Below, piece after piece: positions 43,972 to 53,208 of a DNA stretch of 64,000 nucleotides. Source of the stretch: Kitasatospora sp. NBC_00315 (lineage in GTDB: Bacteria > Actinomycetota > Actinomycetes > Streptomycetales > Streptomycetaceae); the NCBI RefSeq assembly GCF_041435095.1, contig NZ_CP108025.1, positions 5,332,001 to 5,396,000 of the forward strand, written 5' to 3'. Positions within the stretch are counted from its first letter, which is position 1. Every line of letters begins with the position of its first letter. A program made the position numbers and the translations under genes. The notes under the pieces were generated by a model. The model saw only the letters and a list, made by a program, of their open reading frames with translations, made no database searches and was not told where the DNA came from.

Positions 43972-45951
43972 ATGCCGGGTCGGGAAAGCGTCACCTCAGA
44001 GGCGCCGATAGCGCCCCCGGCCGTGCCCGCCGGGCGCTCCCGGCGGGGCCGTCGGACCGGGCTGAAGGAGCGCGAGGCCGCCCTGGTCGGGGGGTACCGC
44101 GAACTCGCCCGGCTCGCCTACCTCGTGCTGCCCGGCGGCACCGACCGGCACCGCCGGATCCTCGCCGCGCACGCCGTCGTCCAGCACGCCCTGCGGGCGA
44201 CCGGATCGGACGCGCCCGACGGCCGGGCCGAGGGCGGGCCCGACCACGACGGCCGCGGCTACGAGGAGGTCCGCCTCCAGGTCCTGCGCGGGGCGCTCGC
44301 CCCGGCCGGCCGCCGCCGGCTGCTGCCGCTGCCCCGGGTCCAGGGACTGCGGCTGTTCACGGCGGCCGGCAGCCCCGAGGATCTCGCCCTCGACCAGGCG
44401 CTCGCCAAGGCGTCGCCGCACACCCGGGCCGGGTACGCGCTGCGGGTGCTGGAGGGCCTGCCCACCGCCCGGGCGGCCGCGCTGCTCTCCCGCGCGGGGG
44501 TGCCGGCCCCGGAGCGGGCGCTGGCCGAGGGCGAGCGGATCCACGCCGAGCACCGGGCGGCCGGCCGGGACCTCGACCGCTCGCCCGAGTTCGACCCGTG
44601 CGCCGTCCGGGCCCAGCCCACCGACCTGCTGCGCCGCCGGGCCAAGGGCCGGCTGCTGGTGGTCGGCGCGCTCACGCTCCTGCTGGCGGCCGGCACCGGG
44701 CTCGCGCCCCTGCTGGACCGGGCCGACCGGCCCGCGGCCGGTCCGGCCGCCGCGACCGGGACCTCCGCGGCGTCGGCGGCCCTGCTGCGCGCGGCCGCCG
44801 ACGCCTGGCGGAACACCGCCCGCCTGGACTTCGACGCCTGGCCCGCCCGGGGTGAGCTCACCACCGACCGGGCCCTGCTCGACCGTGCCACGGCGGCCTG
44901 GAGCGGCCGGGGCCCCGCGGCGCGCACCCTCGAACCCGGCGCCCCCGCCGGGGCGCCCGGCACGATCAGGCTGCTGTACGCGGGGCGGCCCGACGGGACC
45001 GCGATCGTGGTGCTGTACGGCGAGGGCCGGCTCGCCCGCTACACCGAGGGGCCCGAGCCCGATCTGACCGTGGCCCGGGCCGACGACGCCGACATCACCA
45101 CGGCCGCCGCCGTGGTCCTCACCCGCACCCCTGCGGGCAGCCGCTACCTGCTCGCACCCTGGGTCGACGGCGCCGACAGCCGGGACCTGCGCGCGCCCGA
45201 CACGCCCGCGCGCCCGGTCGCGCACCCCGACGGACTGACCCCCGCGCTCGCCCTGACCGGGGACGCCGCCTGCACCCGGCGACCGGTGCTGCAACTGCGC
45301 TCCTCGTCCGTGGTGGCCGAGCAGCACGCGTTCCTGCTGGCCGACGTCGGCGGCCTGCTGCCGGCCCACCTGACCTTCACCCCGCCACCGGACGGCAGCA
45401 CTCCCGCGCGCGCCCCCCGCGAGGCGACCGGTCCGGACGCGCTGACCGCCTGGGCCCGCACCTCCTGCGGTCCCGCCGGTACGGGGGCGGCGACCGGTCC
45501 CGCCGGGGCCGGGCCGGGCACCAGGGCCGTCAACACCTGGGCGTTCGCCACCCAGGCCCTGCCCGAGGGCGAGGGCCCCGCCTCCTGGGTCTGTGTGCGC
45601 CGCGACGGCTGGGACGGCGGAGGTTCCGCCGCCACCGCGCTGCTGCTGCCGGACCCGAAGCGGGGCACCCCCGCGCCTCCCCTGGGCACCGCCTCGGTCG
45701 AGCAGACCCGGGCCTGCAGCCGTTTCGACCAGAACGTGCTGGCCGCCACCTGGTGGCGCGGCAAGTCCGGCAAGGCGTACCTGCTGGTCGGGGGCAGCCG
45801 CCGGCTGGTGAGCGTCTCCGGCGCGGGTGCGCTGACCATTCCCGAGACCAGGACGGCGAGCCGCACTCTGGCGGTGCCCGGACCGGGCGCGGGTGACGTC
45901 CGACTGTCCGGCCTGCTGGACACCGGCGCGCGGATCGGAACCCTGAGCTGA
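43972..45951 (+). CDS. Membrane-anchored protein with sigma-like N-terminal helices
   Basis: This 659-residue protein of unknown function has a helical N-terminal ~210 residues (LARLAYLVLPGGTDRHRRIL, RAGYALRVLEGLPTARAAAL) with the feel of ECF sigma regions 2 and 4 but no clear DNA-binding motif. One membrane span (LLVVGALTLLLAAGTGLAPL) lies at about 227-247. The remainder is an extracellular Ala/Pro-rich domain with scattered cysteines and beta-strand-like segments (RLLYAGRPDGTAIVVLYGEG). The topology suggests cytoplasm-to-outside signalling, but this is inference. Confidence 0.7.
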   Translation: MPGRESVTSEAPIAPPAVPAGRSRRGRRTGLKEREAALVGGYRELARLAYLVLPGGTDRHRRILAAHAVVQHALRATGSDAPDGRAEGGPDHDGRGYEEVRLQVLRGALAPAGRRRLLPLPRVQGLRLFTAAGSPEDLALDQALAKASPHTRAGYALRVLEGLPTARAAALLSRAGVPAPERALAEGERIHAEHRAAGRDLDRSPEFDPCAVRAQPTDLLRRRAKGRLLVVGALTLLLAAGTGLAPLLDRADRPAAGPAAATGTSAASAALLRAAADAWRNTARLDFDAWPARGELTTDRALLDRATAAWSGRGPAARTLEPGAPAGAPGTIRLLYAGRPDGTAIVVLYGEGRLARYTEGPEPDLTVARADDADITTAAAVVLTRTPAGSRYLLAPWVDGADSRDLRAPDTPARPVAHPDGLTPALALTGDAACTRRPVLQLRSSSVVAEQHAFLLADVGGLLPAHLTFTPPPDGSTPARAPREATGPDALTAWARTSCGPAGTGAATGPAGAGPGTRAVNTWAFATQALPEGEGPASWVCVRRDGWDGGGSAATALLLPDPKRGTPAPPLGTASVEQTRACSRFDQNVLAATWWRGKSGKAYLLVGGSRRLVSVSGAGALTIPETRTASRTLAVPGPGAGDVRLSGLLDTGARIGTLS

Positions 45952-46095
45952 GCAGGTCGGCGGGGCAGGGCGGCTGCGCAGGGCGGCTGCGCAGCTCGTC
46001 GGGTGGCACGGCACGGCACGGGAGCGCCAGCGGATGCGCGCGCGGCGGCGTGGTGTGAGAGTGAGGTGAGCCCGGCTACCGGCTGAGGAGGAGAC

Positions 46096-46374
46096 ATGGG
46101 CATCTTCGACAGGTTCCGCCACAAGGCGCACGACACCGGCGAGGAGGCCAGGTCCTCGATGGGTGGTGCCATGGGCGGCACGCCCGACCAGAGCTCCGAC
46201 GCCATGACGGACCCCGCCCGGCGCGCGGCGCTCGCCCACGACGAGGCGGCCGACGCGTTCCCGGACACCGCGGCGAAGGCCGGCGAGCCCCGGCAGCCGC
46301 ACCACCTCTCCGCGCGTGAGGAGGAGGAGATGGCCCGGGAGAACATGACCGCCGAGGGCGATCCCTGGGACTGA
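46096..46374 (+). CDS. Small hydrophilic protein of unknown function
   Basis: This 92-residue protein starts GIFDRFRHKAHDTGEEARSS and is otherwise acidic and likely disordered. ATG follows GAGGAGGAG. A strong terminator comes right after. The pattern recalls small streptomycete stress-related or conserved hypothetical proteins. No motif is recognised. Confidence 0.65.
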   Translation: MGIFDRFRHKAHDTGEEARSSMGGAMGGTPDQSSDAMTDPARRAALAHDEAADAFPDTAAKAGEPRQPHHLSAREEEEMARENMTAEGDPWD

Positions 46375-46388
46375 GGACCACCGTGATG

Positions 46389-46418
46389 GAGGGGCGCGCC
46401 TGCCGGGGCGCGCCCCTC
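46389..46418 (+). terminator. Terminator hairpin
   Basis: GAGGGGCGCGCC (46389-46400) pairs with GGCGCGCCCCTC (46407-46418), six-base loop, 14 bases after the stop of the small gene. Confidence 0.8.
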
Positions 46419-46496
46419 TCGTGCGCCCGGGAGTGTGCGCGCGGGCGCACGCGGCGCGGGGTCGCTCCGGGGCCGCTCCGGTGCCGCACGAGCCGC

Positions 46497-49400
46497 TCAG
46501 CGGGGCGGCAGCGGCGGCCGGCGCAGGTCGGGGCGGGGGGTGTCGGCCGGCGGCGGCACCGAGGCGGGGGTGTCCTCCAGGAGTTCCAGGGCCAGTCCGA
46601 CCGCGGTGGTCAGCTCGACGTGTCGGCCCCGCGCCCATTCGTGCGGGCCGCGCAGCACGTGGACGTCCGGCTCCGCGCCGTGGTTCTCCACCGACCAGCC
46701 GAGATCACCGGTGAACCAGGAGGCGTTCTTCGGGACCGAGATCTGGGTGCCGTCGCCGAGCTGGTGCCGGCCGGTCATGCCGACCACCCCGCCCCAGGTA
46801 CGGGCGCCGACCACCGGGCCGAGGCCCAGCAGCTTGATGGCGGTGATGATCACGTCGCCGTCCGAACTGGTGGCCTCGTCCGCGAGCGCCACCACCGGCC
46901 CGCGCGGCGCGTCCCTCGGGTAGCGCACGGGCTGCCGGCCCCGGCTGAAGTCCCAGGCGAGGACGCGGCGGCTGAGCTTCTCCAGCACCAGCTCCGAGAC
47001 GTTGCCGCCGGCGTTGCCGCGTACGTCCAGTACGAGGGCCGGTTTGTCGAGCTCGCGGCGCAGGTCCCGGTTGAACTGGGCCCAGCCGGAGCCGCCGAGG
47101 TCCGGGATGTGCAGATAGCCGCATCGGCCGTCGCTGAACTCCCTGACCAGCTCACGGCGCCGGGCCACCCAGGCCTGGTAGCGGATCGGCCGCTCGTCGG
47201 TGAGCGGGGTGACGGTGATCCGGCGGGCGGGGGCCTCGGGGCCGCTGCGCAGGGTGAGTTCGACGGTGGTGCCACCGGTGCCCGACAGCAGCGGGCCGGG
47301 GCCCCGGACCGGGTCGGGCGCGCGCCCGGCGACGGCCAGCAGTTCGTCGCCGGCCTTGACCCCGTGGGCCGCCAGCGGGGCCCGCGCCCGGGGGTCGGAG
47401 GACTCGCCGGGCAGGATGCGCTCCAGCAGCCAGCGCCCGTCGGGGGAGCGGTGGGCGTTGGCGCCGAGCAGGCCCAGCGGCTGCTGGACGGGCGCCGGAC
47501 CCTCGCCGCGCCGGGACGGCGTGACGTAGGCGTGCGAGGTGCCGAGCTCGCCGAGGAGTTCGCGCAGCAGGTCGGCGAAGTCGTCGGGGCCGGCGATCCG
47601 CTCCAGCAGCGGTTCGTACTGCGCGGTCAGGGCGGGCCAGTCCAGGCCGCTCATCCCCTGGTCCCAGAACTGGTCGCCGACCACCCGGGCGGCCTCGTGG
47701 TACGCCTGGCGCCACTCGGCGGCCGGGTGGACGGTATGGGTGATCCGCCGCAGGTCGACGCCGACCGCCGCCGCGGGCGCGGCCACCGGGACGATCCGCA
47801 GGGCGCCGGCGGAGTAGACCGCGACCGAGCCGCCGTCGCCGGAGACCGCGTAGCCGTCCAGCTTGTCGACCAGCGTGCTGCGGGTGCCCCTGGCCAGGTC
47901 GAAGTGCTCCAGCGAGGGCCGGCCCGAGGTGTCGTCCGGACTGGCGAAGGTCTGGCCCAGCGTGCCGGAGATCGGCCAGCGCAGCCAGACCACCCCGCCG
48001 CGCACCGCGTCGGTGGCGGAGTACTTGGACGCGATCACCGGGAACTGCACCAGCCGGCCGGCGATGCCCTGCGGTTCGACGCTCACCGTGCCGTCCCCCG
48101 CGCTGCCCGCGCCGGCCGTCGGCACCGGCGCGCCCGGACGTGCCTCGGTGGGGGCGGCGAACGGTGAGGGGGTGTCGGCCGCCAGCGGGACGAGGTAGGG
48201 GCGGCAGCCGAGCGGGAAGGACATGTCGCCCGTGTGCACGTCGTGCACCGGGTCGAAGCCGCGCCAGGACAGGAAGACCAGGTAGAGGCCGTCCCGGGTG
48301 AAGACCGGCTGCTCGTCCTCGAAGCGGCCGTCGGTGACGTCGGTGACCGGGGCGGCGGCGTCGGTCCGGGTCAGCCGGATCCGGCGCAGCGAGCGCCCGG
48401 CGGTCGGCTGGGACCACGCGACCCAGCGCGAGTCGGGGGAGAAGACGGCGCTGGAGACCGGCCCGTGGGTGGAGGCGGCGATCTCGCGGACCTCGCCGTC
48501 GGCGGCGTCGACCAGCAGCAGCCGGCCGTCGGAGGCGGCGACCGCCAGCGTGCGGCCGTCCGGGGAGGCGGAGAACTCCAGCACCCGGCCGATCCGGCCG
48601 CCGGCGATCCGGCGCGGGACGGCCTGCTGGTGCTGCTGGTGCTCGCTGCCGGGCAGCGGGGCGATCTCGACGGCGTCGTCGCCCTCGGCGTCGGTGATCC
48701 AGCAGACCTCGCCGCTGTGGCCGAGCACCAGCGGCAGCCGGGTGCGGACCCCGGGGGTGTCGGCCAGCGCCCTGGCCGGACCGTCCCGGTGGGTGAGCCA
48801 GTACTGGCTGCCGCGCACGGTGATCACACCGCTGCGGCCGGTCGCGTCGCAGGCCAGGTCCTTGATGTGGGAGGCGGCGTTGACCTGGTACGGACGCCGG
48901 CCCGCCCGGGCGCCGCCGAGCGGCACGTCCAGTCGCCGGGGCTCGGCGGCCTCCAGGCCGTCGAGCAGCCAGACGTCCCCGGCGTGCTGGTAGACGATCC
49001 TGGTCCCGTCGGTGGCGGCCTCGCGGGCGTAGTAGGCGGCGTGGTCGGTGTGCCGGCGCAGGTCGGTGCCGTCGGGGCGGCAGGAGTAGAGGTTGCCGAT
49101 GCCCTCGTGGTCGGAGAGGAAGGCGATCCGTGGCCCGTCCGCTCCGCCGACCGGCATCGGGGAGGCGAGGTGGCCGCGCAGGTCGGGCAGCAGACGTTCG
49201 CCGTCCACCCACAGCCGGCCGACCGCGCCGCCCCGGTAGCGCTTCCACGCGGCGGGTTCGTGCGGTGCGGAGCCGGTGAGCAGGACGGTGTGCTCGCGGC
49301 TCATCTGGGCGTCGCCGACCGGCCCCCAGGGCAGCTTGCCGGCGGGGGATCCGTCGACCGGCAGCGCGTGCGCCCAGGTGTAGTGGGCGAACGGCTCGTG

Positions 49401-49733
49401 GTACGAGGTGACCGCCAGCACCTCGCCGTCCGGCAGCCAGCCCCGGACCCGGGTGTCCTGGCTGCCCCAGTAGGAGAGCCGCAGGGCCTCGCCGCCCTCG
49501 GAGGGGGCGGTCCAGACCTCGGGGGTGAGGGCCTGCCAGCTGGTCCAGGCGAGGGTCCGCCCGTCGGGGGAGAGCCGAGGATGGCTGACCCGGGTGCGGT
49601 CGCAGCTGACCCGCCAGGCCCGCTCGACCGTACCGTCCGCGGCCAGCGGGGCGACCCAGACGTCGTCCTCGGCGGTGAAGGCCAGCAGGCCGTCACGCAG
49701 GTGGGGGTATCGGAGGTAGCCGGGCGCCGTCAC
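46497..49733 (-). CDS. Tricorn-like S41 peptidase
   Basis: This ~1078-residue protein has tricorn protease order. WD-like beta-propeller repeats come first (SPDGRTLAWTSW, SPDGRTLAVAASDGRLLLVD). A helical part (WRQAYHEAARVVGDQFWDQG), a PDZ-like region and an S41 catalytic core follow, the last with DVRGNAGGNVSELVLEKL and the nucleophile serine in EATSSDGDVIITA. Tricorn degrades peptides released by the proteasome in the cytoplasm. GTG 49733 follows GAAGGG; the upstream open frame looks non-coding. Confidence 0.87.
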   Translation of the reverse strand: MTAPGYLRYPHLRDGLLAFTAEDDVWVAPLAADGTVERAWRVSCDRTRVSHPRLSPDGRTLAWTSWQALTPEVWTAPSEGGEALRLSYWGSQDTRVRGWLPDGEVLAVTSYHEPFAHYTWAHALPVDGSPAGKLPWGPVGDAQMSREHTVLLTGSAPHEPAAWKRYRGGAVGRLWVDGERLLPDLRGHLASPMPVGGADGPRIAFLSDHEGIGNLYSCRPDGTDLRRHTDHAAYYAREAATDGTRIVYQHAGDVWLLDGLEAAEPRRLDVPLGGARAGRRPYQVNAASHIKDLACDATGRSGVITVRGSQYWLTHRDGPARALADTPGVRTRLPLVLGHSGEVCWITDAEGDDAVEIAPLPGSEHQQHQQAVPRRIAGGRIGRVLEFSASPDGRTLAVAASDGRLLLVDAADGEVREIAASTHGPVSSAVFSPDSRWVAWSQPTAGRSLRRIRLTRTDAAAPVTDVTDGRFEDEQPVFTRDGLYLVFLSWRGFDPVHDVHTGDMSFPLGCRPYLVPLAADTPSPFAAPTEARPGAPVPTAGAGSAGDGTVSVEPQGIAGRLVQFPVIASKYSATDAVRGGVVWLRWPISGTLGQTFASPDDTSGRPSLEHFDLARGTRSTLVDKLDGYAVSGDGGSVAVYSAGALRIVPVAAPAAAVGVDLRRITHTVHPAAEWRQAYHEAARVVGDQFWDQGMSGLDWPALTAQYEPLLERIAGPDDFADLLRELLGELGTSHAYVTPSRRGEGPAPVQQPLGLLGANAHRSPDGRWLLERILPGESSDPRARAPLAAHGVKAGDELLAVAGRAPDPVRGPGPLLSGTGGTTVELTLRSGPEAPARRITVTPLTDERPIRYQAWVARRRELVREFSDGRCGYLHIPDLGGSGWAQFNRDLRRELDKPALVLDVRGNAGGNVSELVLEKLSRRVLAWDFSRGRQPVRYPRDAPRGPVVALADEATSSDGDVIITAIKLLGLGPVVGARTWGGVVGMTGRHQLGDGTQISVPKNASWFTGDLGWSVENHGAEPDVHVLRGPHEWARGRHVELTTAVGLALELLEDTPASVPPPADTPRPDLRRPPLPPR

Positions 49734-50043
49734 CCCTTCATCGTTCGGTGGCGGCGTGGTGGCCGCAACCGGACCGCCCGGCTGCCGTCCCTCGGCCCGG
49801 GCACTCTCCGCTGAGCGGTCACCGCCCTTCCGCTGAGCGGTCCGAGCGCCGGGTGCGGCGCGGAGGCGGCCGCGGACGTCGGCAACTCTGCGTGTCCTTC
49901 TGGGCATTGACACAGAACCGGCGGATCCACTTCAGTGGTCTAGTCCAACTTGCACGAGGGAGCGGCCGACACCCCCACCGGCCCGAGCTCCGCCGTGCCC
50001 TCGGACACCCCCACGATCCGCGCCACGGCAGGAGTCCCCCCGC
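49734..50043. other. Divergent region between tricorn-like and chitinase genes
   Basis: 310 bases holding a consensus-like TTGACA at 49907-49912 and the dre-like operator just downstream of it, both facing the chitinase. The last 85 bases upstream of the chitinase start form its 5' leader. No gene is seen. Confidence 0.55.
49934..49949 (+). promoter_or_regulatory. DasR-responsive element (dre)-like operator
   Basis: AGTGGTCTAGTCCAAC closely matches the dre palindrome (core TGGTCTAGACCA) bound by the GntR-type repressor DasR, which controls chitin and N-acetylglucosamine use in Streptomyces. It lies 22 bases downstream of TTGACA and 95 bases before the chitinase start, where it would block transcription. 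Confidence 0.75.
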
Positions 50044-51753
50044 ATGCGCAGAACAGCATCCCCCACGAACCACCGCCGCAGGCCCGCCCGACTGGCCGCC
50101 GCCGGTACCGCCTGGGCCGTCGCGGCCGCCGGCGCAGTCGGCCTGGCGCTGGGCACCGCGCCCACCGCCTCCGCCGGCGAGTTCCTCTCCAACGGAGGCT
50201 TCGAGAGCAACGCCCTCGCCCCGTGGAGCTGCACGGGCGGCACCGGGAGCGTCGTCACCGGTCAGGCGCACACGGGCACCTACGCCCTCGCCGGAGCGGC
50301 CTCGGCGAGCGACTCGGCCCAGTGCTCGCAGACCGTCACCGTCGCGCCCAACACCGCGTACACGCTCACCGCGTACGTCAAGGGCAGCTACGTCTACCTC
50401 GGCGTCGACGGCGGCACCAGCACCTGGACGCCCGGCACCGGCGGCGCCTACCAGAAGCTCACCGTCGGCTTCACCACCGGCGCGGCCCAGACCAGCGCCA
50501 CCGTGTACACCCACGGCTGGTACGGCCAGGGCACCTACTACGCCGACGACGTCTCGCTGGACGGCCCCGGCGCGCCCGCCAGCCCGTCCCCGTCGGCCAG
50601 TGCCAGTGCCTCGCCGACGGCCAGTGTCTCGCCGACGGCCAGTGCCTCGCCCACCGCGACCAAGTCGCCCACGGCCACCTCCTCGCCGACCGCGACGGCC
50701 ACCCCCACCAGCACCGGCACCCCGACCGCGCCGCCGCCCGGCACCCACTCGCTGGTCGGCTACCTGCACGCGAGCTTCGCCAACGGCGCCGGCTACACCC
50801 GGATGGCCGACGTCCCGGACTCCTGGGACATCATCAACCTCTCCTTCGGCGAGCCCACCTCGATCACCTCCGGTGACATCCGCTTCAACCGCTGCTCCGT
50901 GTCCGAGTGCCCGACCGTCGAGTCGGACGCCGACTTCAAGGCGGCGATCGCCGCCAAGCGCGCCCAGGGCAAGAAGGTCCAGCTCTCGATCGGCGGCCAG
51001 AACGGCGAGGTCCAGCTCACCACCACGGCGGCCCGCGACACCTTCGTCAGCTCGGTCTCCGCGATCATCGACAAGTGGGGCCTGGACGGCCTCGACGTCG
51101 ACTTCGAGGGCCACTCGCTCTCGCTGAACACCGGCGACACCGACTTCAAGAACCCGACCTCGCCGGTCATCGTCAACCTGATCTCCGCGCTGAAGACCCT
51201 CAAGGCCAAGTACGGCGCCGGCTTCACGCTGACCATGGCCCCCGAGACCTTCTTCGTCCAGCTCGGCTACCAGTACTACGGCTCCGGCCCCTGGGGCGGT
51301 CAGGACCCGCGCGCCGGCGCCTTCCTGCCGGTCATCTACGCGATGCGGGGCGACCTCACCCTGCTGCACGTCCAGGACTACAACTCCGGCTCGATCATGG
51401 GCCTGGACAACCAGTACCACTCGATGGGCGGCGCCGACTTCCACGTCGCGATGACCGACATGCTGCTCAAGGGCTTCCCGGTGGCGGGCAACACCGCCAA
51501 CATGTTCCCGGCCCTGCTGCCCAGCCAGGTCGCGATCGGCATGCCGGCCACCACCAACGCGGGCAACGGCTACGTCAGCCCGGCCGAGGTGGACAAGGCG
51601 CTCGACTGCCTGACCAAGCTCGCCAACTGCGGCACCTACGTGCCCAAGGCCGGAGCCCAGCCGAACCTCCGCGGTCTGATGACCTGGTCCATCAACTGGG
51701 ACCAGTTCGGCGGCAAGGAGTTCTCCAAGAACTTCGACAGCTACTTCGGCTGA
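50044..51753 (+). CDS. Secreted GH18 chitinase with N-terminal carbohydrate-binding domain
   Basis: This 569-residue protein has a long signal peptide ending ...TAPTASA. A ~130-residue CenC/CBM16-like binding domain follows (FLSNGGFESNALAPWSCTGG), then a Ser/Pro/Thr-Ala linker (~178-235), then the GH18 domain. The catalytic motif DGLDVDFEG lies at 348-356 with Asp348, Asp351, Asp353 and acid Glu355, all intact. It degrades chitin outside the cell and is probably DasR-controlled through the upstream dre-like site. Confidence 0.93.
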   Translation: MRRTASPTNHRRRPARLAAAGTAWAVAAAGAVGLALGTAPTASAGEFLSNGGFESNALAPWSCTGGTGSVVTGQAHTGTYALAGAASASDSAQCSQTVTVAPNTAYTLTAYVKGSYVYLGVDGGTSTWTPGTGGAYQKLTVGFTTGAAQTSATVYTHGWYGQGTYYADDVSLDGPGAPASPSPSASASASPTASVSPTASASPTATKSPTATSSPTATATPTSTGTPTAPPPGTHSLVGYLHASFANGAGYTRMADVPDSWDIINLSFGEPTSITSGDIRFNRCSVSECPTVESDADFKAAIAAKRAQGKKVQLSIGGQNGEVQLTTTAARDTFVSSVSAIIDKWGLDGLDVDFEGHSLSLNTGDTDFKNPTSPVIVNLISALKTLKAKYGAGFTLTMAPETFFVQLGYQYYGSGPWGGQDPRAGAFLPVIYAMRGDLTLLHVQDYNSGSIMGLDNQYHSMGGADFHVAMTDMLLKGFPVAGNTANMFPALLPSQVAIGMPATTNAGNGYVSPAEVDKALDCLTKLANCGTYVPKAGAQPNLRGLMTWSINWDQFGGKEFSKNFDSYFG

Positions 51754-51775
51754 CCGCCCCGGGCCGTGCGCCCGA

Positions 51776-51824
51776 CAGCCGGTGCACCGGTACCGCCGCC
51801 GACGCGGCGCCGGTGCACCGGCTG
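51776..51824 (+). terminator. Terminator after chitinase
   Basis: A 15-bp perfect stem (51776-51790 with 51810-51824) starts 23 bases after the chitinase stop. Confidence 0.8.
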
Positions 51825-51932
51825 CGCCGCGTCCCCGCCGTGCTCCCGGCGAGCTCCCGCCGTGCCGCTCCGGCGCCGGCCGGGCCGCCGAGGGGGGACG
51901 CCGAGCGGGGGCCGCCGAAAGAGCCGGAAAAG

Positions 51933-51968
51933 TCGGAGGGCCCCTCGCTCTCGCGAGGGGCCCTCCGA
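51933..51968 (-). terminator. tRNA-Lys terminator, copy 3
   Basis: A 16-bp perfect stem with loop TCTC, just downstream of the third tRNA-Lys on the minus strand. The sequence differs from copies 1 and 2 but has the same design and position. Confidence 0.8.
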
Positions 51969-51975
51969 CCGTCTG

Positions 51976-52049
51976 TGCGCCGCCAGGGACTCGAACCCCG
52001 GACCCGCTGATTAAGAGTCAGCTGCTCTAACCAACTGAGCTAGCGGCGC
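51976..52049 (-). tRNA. tRNA-Lys(CTT), copy 3
   Basis: All 74 bases are identical to the other three copies. The upstream GACCCGGAGAACATTAC flank also matches copy 1, so part of the promoter is shared. Confidence 0.95.
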
Positions 52050-52120
52050 CTGTCTGACCCGGAGAACATTACCTGGTCAGCGGCGGAATCCGCCAATCCG
52101 TACCGGAGCGGACCGGCGGG

Positions 52121-53029
52121 TCAGGGAGTGAGTACCACCTTGCCGCGGACGTGGCCGCCGGCGACCAGGCGGTGGGCGTCCGCGGCACGCTCCAGCGGGA
52201 AGGTCCCGGCGACCTCCAGGCGCAGGCCGCCGGCCTCCCAGAGGGCGGTCAGCTCCGCCAGCCGGGCGGCCGTACGGGGGCCGCGCAGCATCTGGACGCC
52301 CAGCCGCCGGGCGGCCCGGAAGTCGGTGACGGTGCCGATCCGGTCGCGGTCGGCGACCAGCTCGACGGAGGCGTCCAGCGCGCCGCGCCCGGCCGCGTCC
52401 AGCGCCGCGTCCACGCCCCCCGGGGCCAGCGCGCGGACCCGGTCGGCCAGTCCAGGGCCGTACGTCACCGGGACGGCGCCCAGCCCGCGCAGGTAGTCGT
52501 GGTTGCGCTCGCTCGCGGTGCCGATCACGGTCGCTCCCCAGGCGCGGGCGAGCTGGACGGCGACGGTGCCTACCCCACCGGCCGCGCCGTGCACCAGGAC
52601 GGTGTCACCCGGCCCGACCTTCAGTCCGCTCAGGGCCACGTGCGCGGTCTGGCCGGAGGCGGAGAGCGAGCCGGCCTGCTCCCAGGGCATGCCGGCGGGC
52701 TTGGCGACCAGCTGGGCGCAGTCCACCGTGACGTACTCGGCATGACCGCCGAACAGCCGGAAGCCGAGCACCTCGTCACCGGTCCTCCAGCCGGAGGCGC
52801 CCGCGCCGAGCCGGTCGACCACCCCGGCGAACTCGTTGCCGAGGACCACCGGAAGTTCGACGGTGGCGCCGGGCGGGGTCCAGCCGTCGCGGACGGCGAG
52901 GTCGGCCGGCTGCAGCCCGGCCGCGCGGACCCTGACCCGCACCTCACCGGGGGCCGGAGCAGGAGTGGCCACCTCGGTCACCGAAAGGACTTCGGGGTCG
53001 CCGAACTCGGGGACGGTCACTGCCTTCAC
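52121..53029 (-). CDS. Zinc-independent quinone-oxidoreductase-like MDR dehydrogenase
   Basis: This 302-residue medium-chain dehydrogenase of the quinone oxidoreductase type has an N-terminal GroES-like domain (AVTVPEFGDPEVLSVTEVA, LGNEFAGVVDRLG) and a Rossmann domain with VLVHGAAGGVGTVAVQLA for NADPH. The zinc-ligand cysteines of alcohol dehydrogenases are absent. It likely reduces quinones or activated ketones in the cytoplasm. GTG 53029 follows GGAGAA. Confidence 0.88.
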   Translation of the reverse strand: MKAVTVPEFGDPEVLSVTEVATPAPAPGEVRVRVRAAGLQPADLAVRDGWTPPGATVELPVVLGNEFAGVVDRLGAGASGWRTGDEVLGFRLFGGHAEYVTVDCAQLVAKPAGMPWEQAGSLSASGQTAHVALSGLKVGPGDTVLVHGAAGGVGTVAVQLARAWGATVIGTASERNHDYLRGLGAVPVTYGPGLADRVRALAPGGVDAALDAAGRGALDASVELVADRDRIGTVTDFRAARRLGVQMLRGPRTAARLAELTALWEAGGLRLEVAGTFPLERAADAHRLVAGGHVRGKVVLTP

Positions 53030-53208
53030 GGCTGTTCTCCTGTCGTCGGGTTGTCCCCGCCATGGTGAAAGGTGAAGCGGACTTGAAGTCAAGGCCCATC
53101 GGCGTGTCATGCCAGGATGAGCACATTGTCCGACTTATTCTGGCGCGGGGTCGGGCCCCACCCAGCCGGGCCGGCCCCGGCGAAGACGAACGCCGAGAGG
53201 ACCGCCTC

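Noticed and set aside
49748..51127. Alternate-frame ORF rich in Pro/Arg/Ser over the chitinase
   Set aside because: It runs through the operator and the chitinase in the wrong frame; the true frame has the signal peptide, binding domain and active site.
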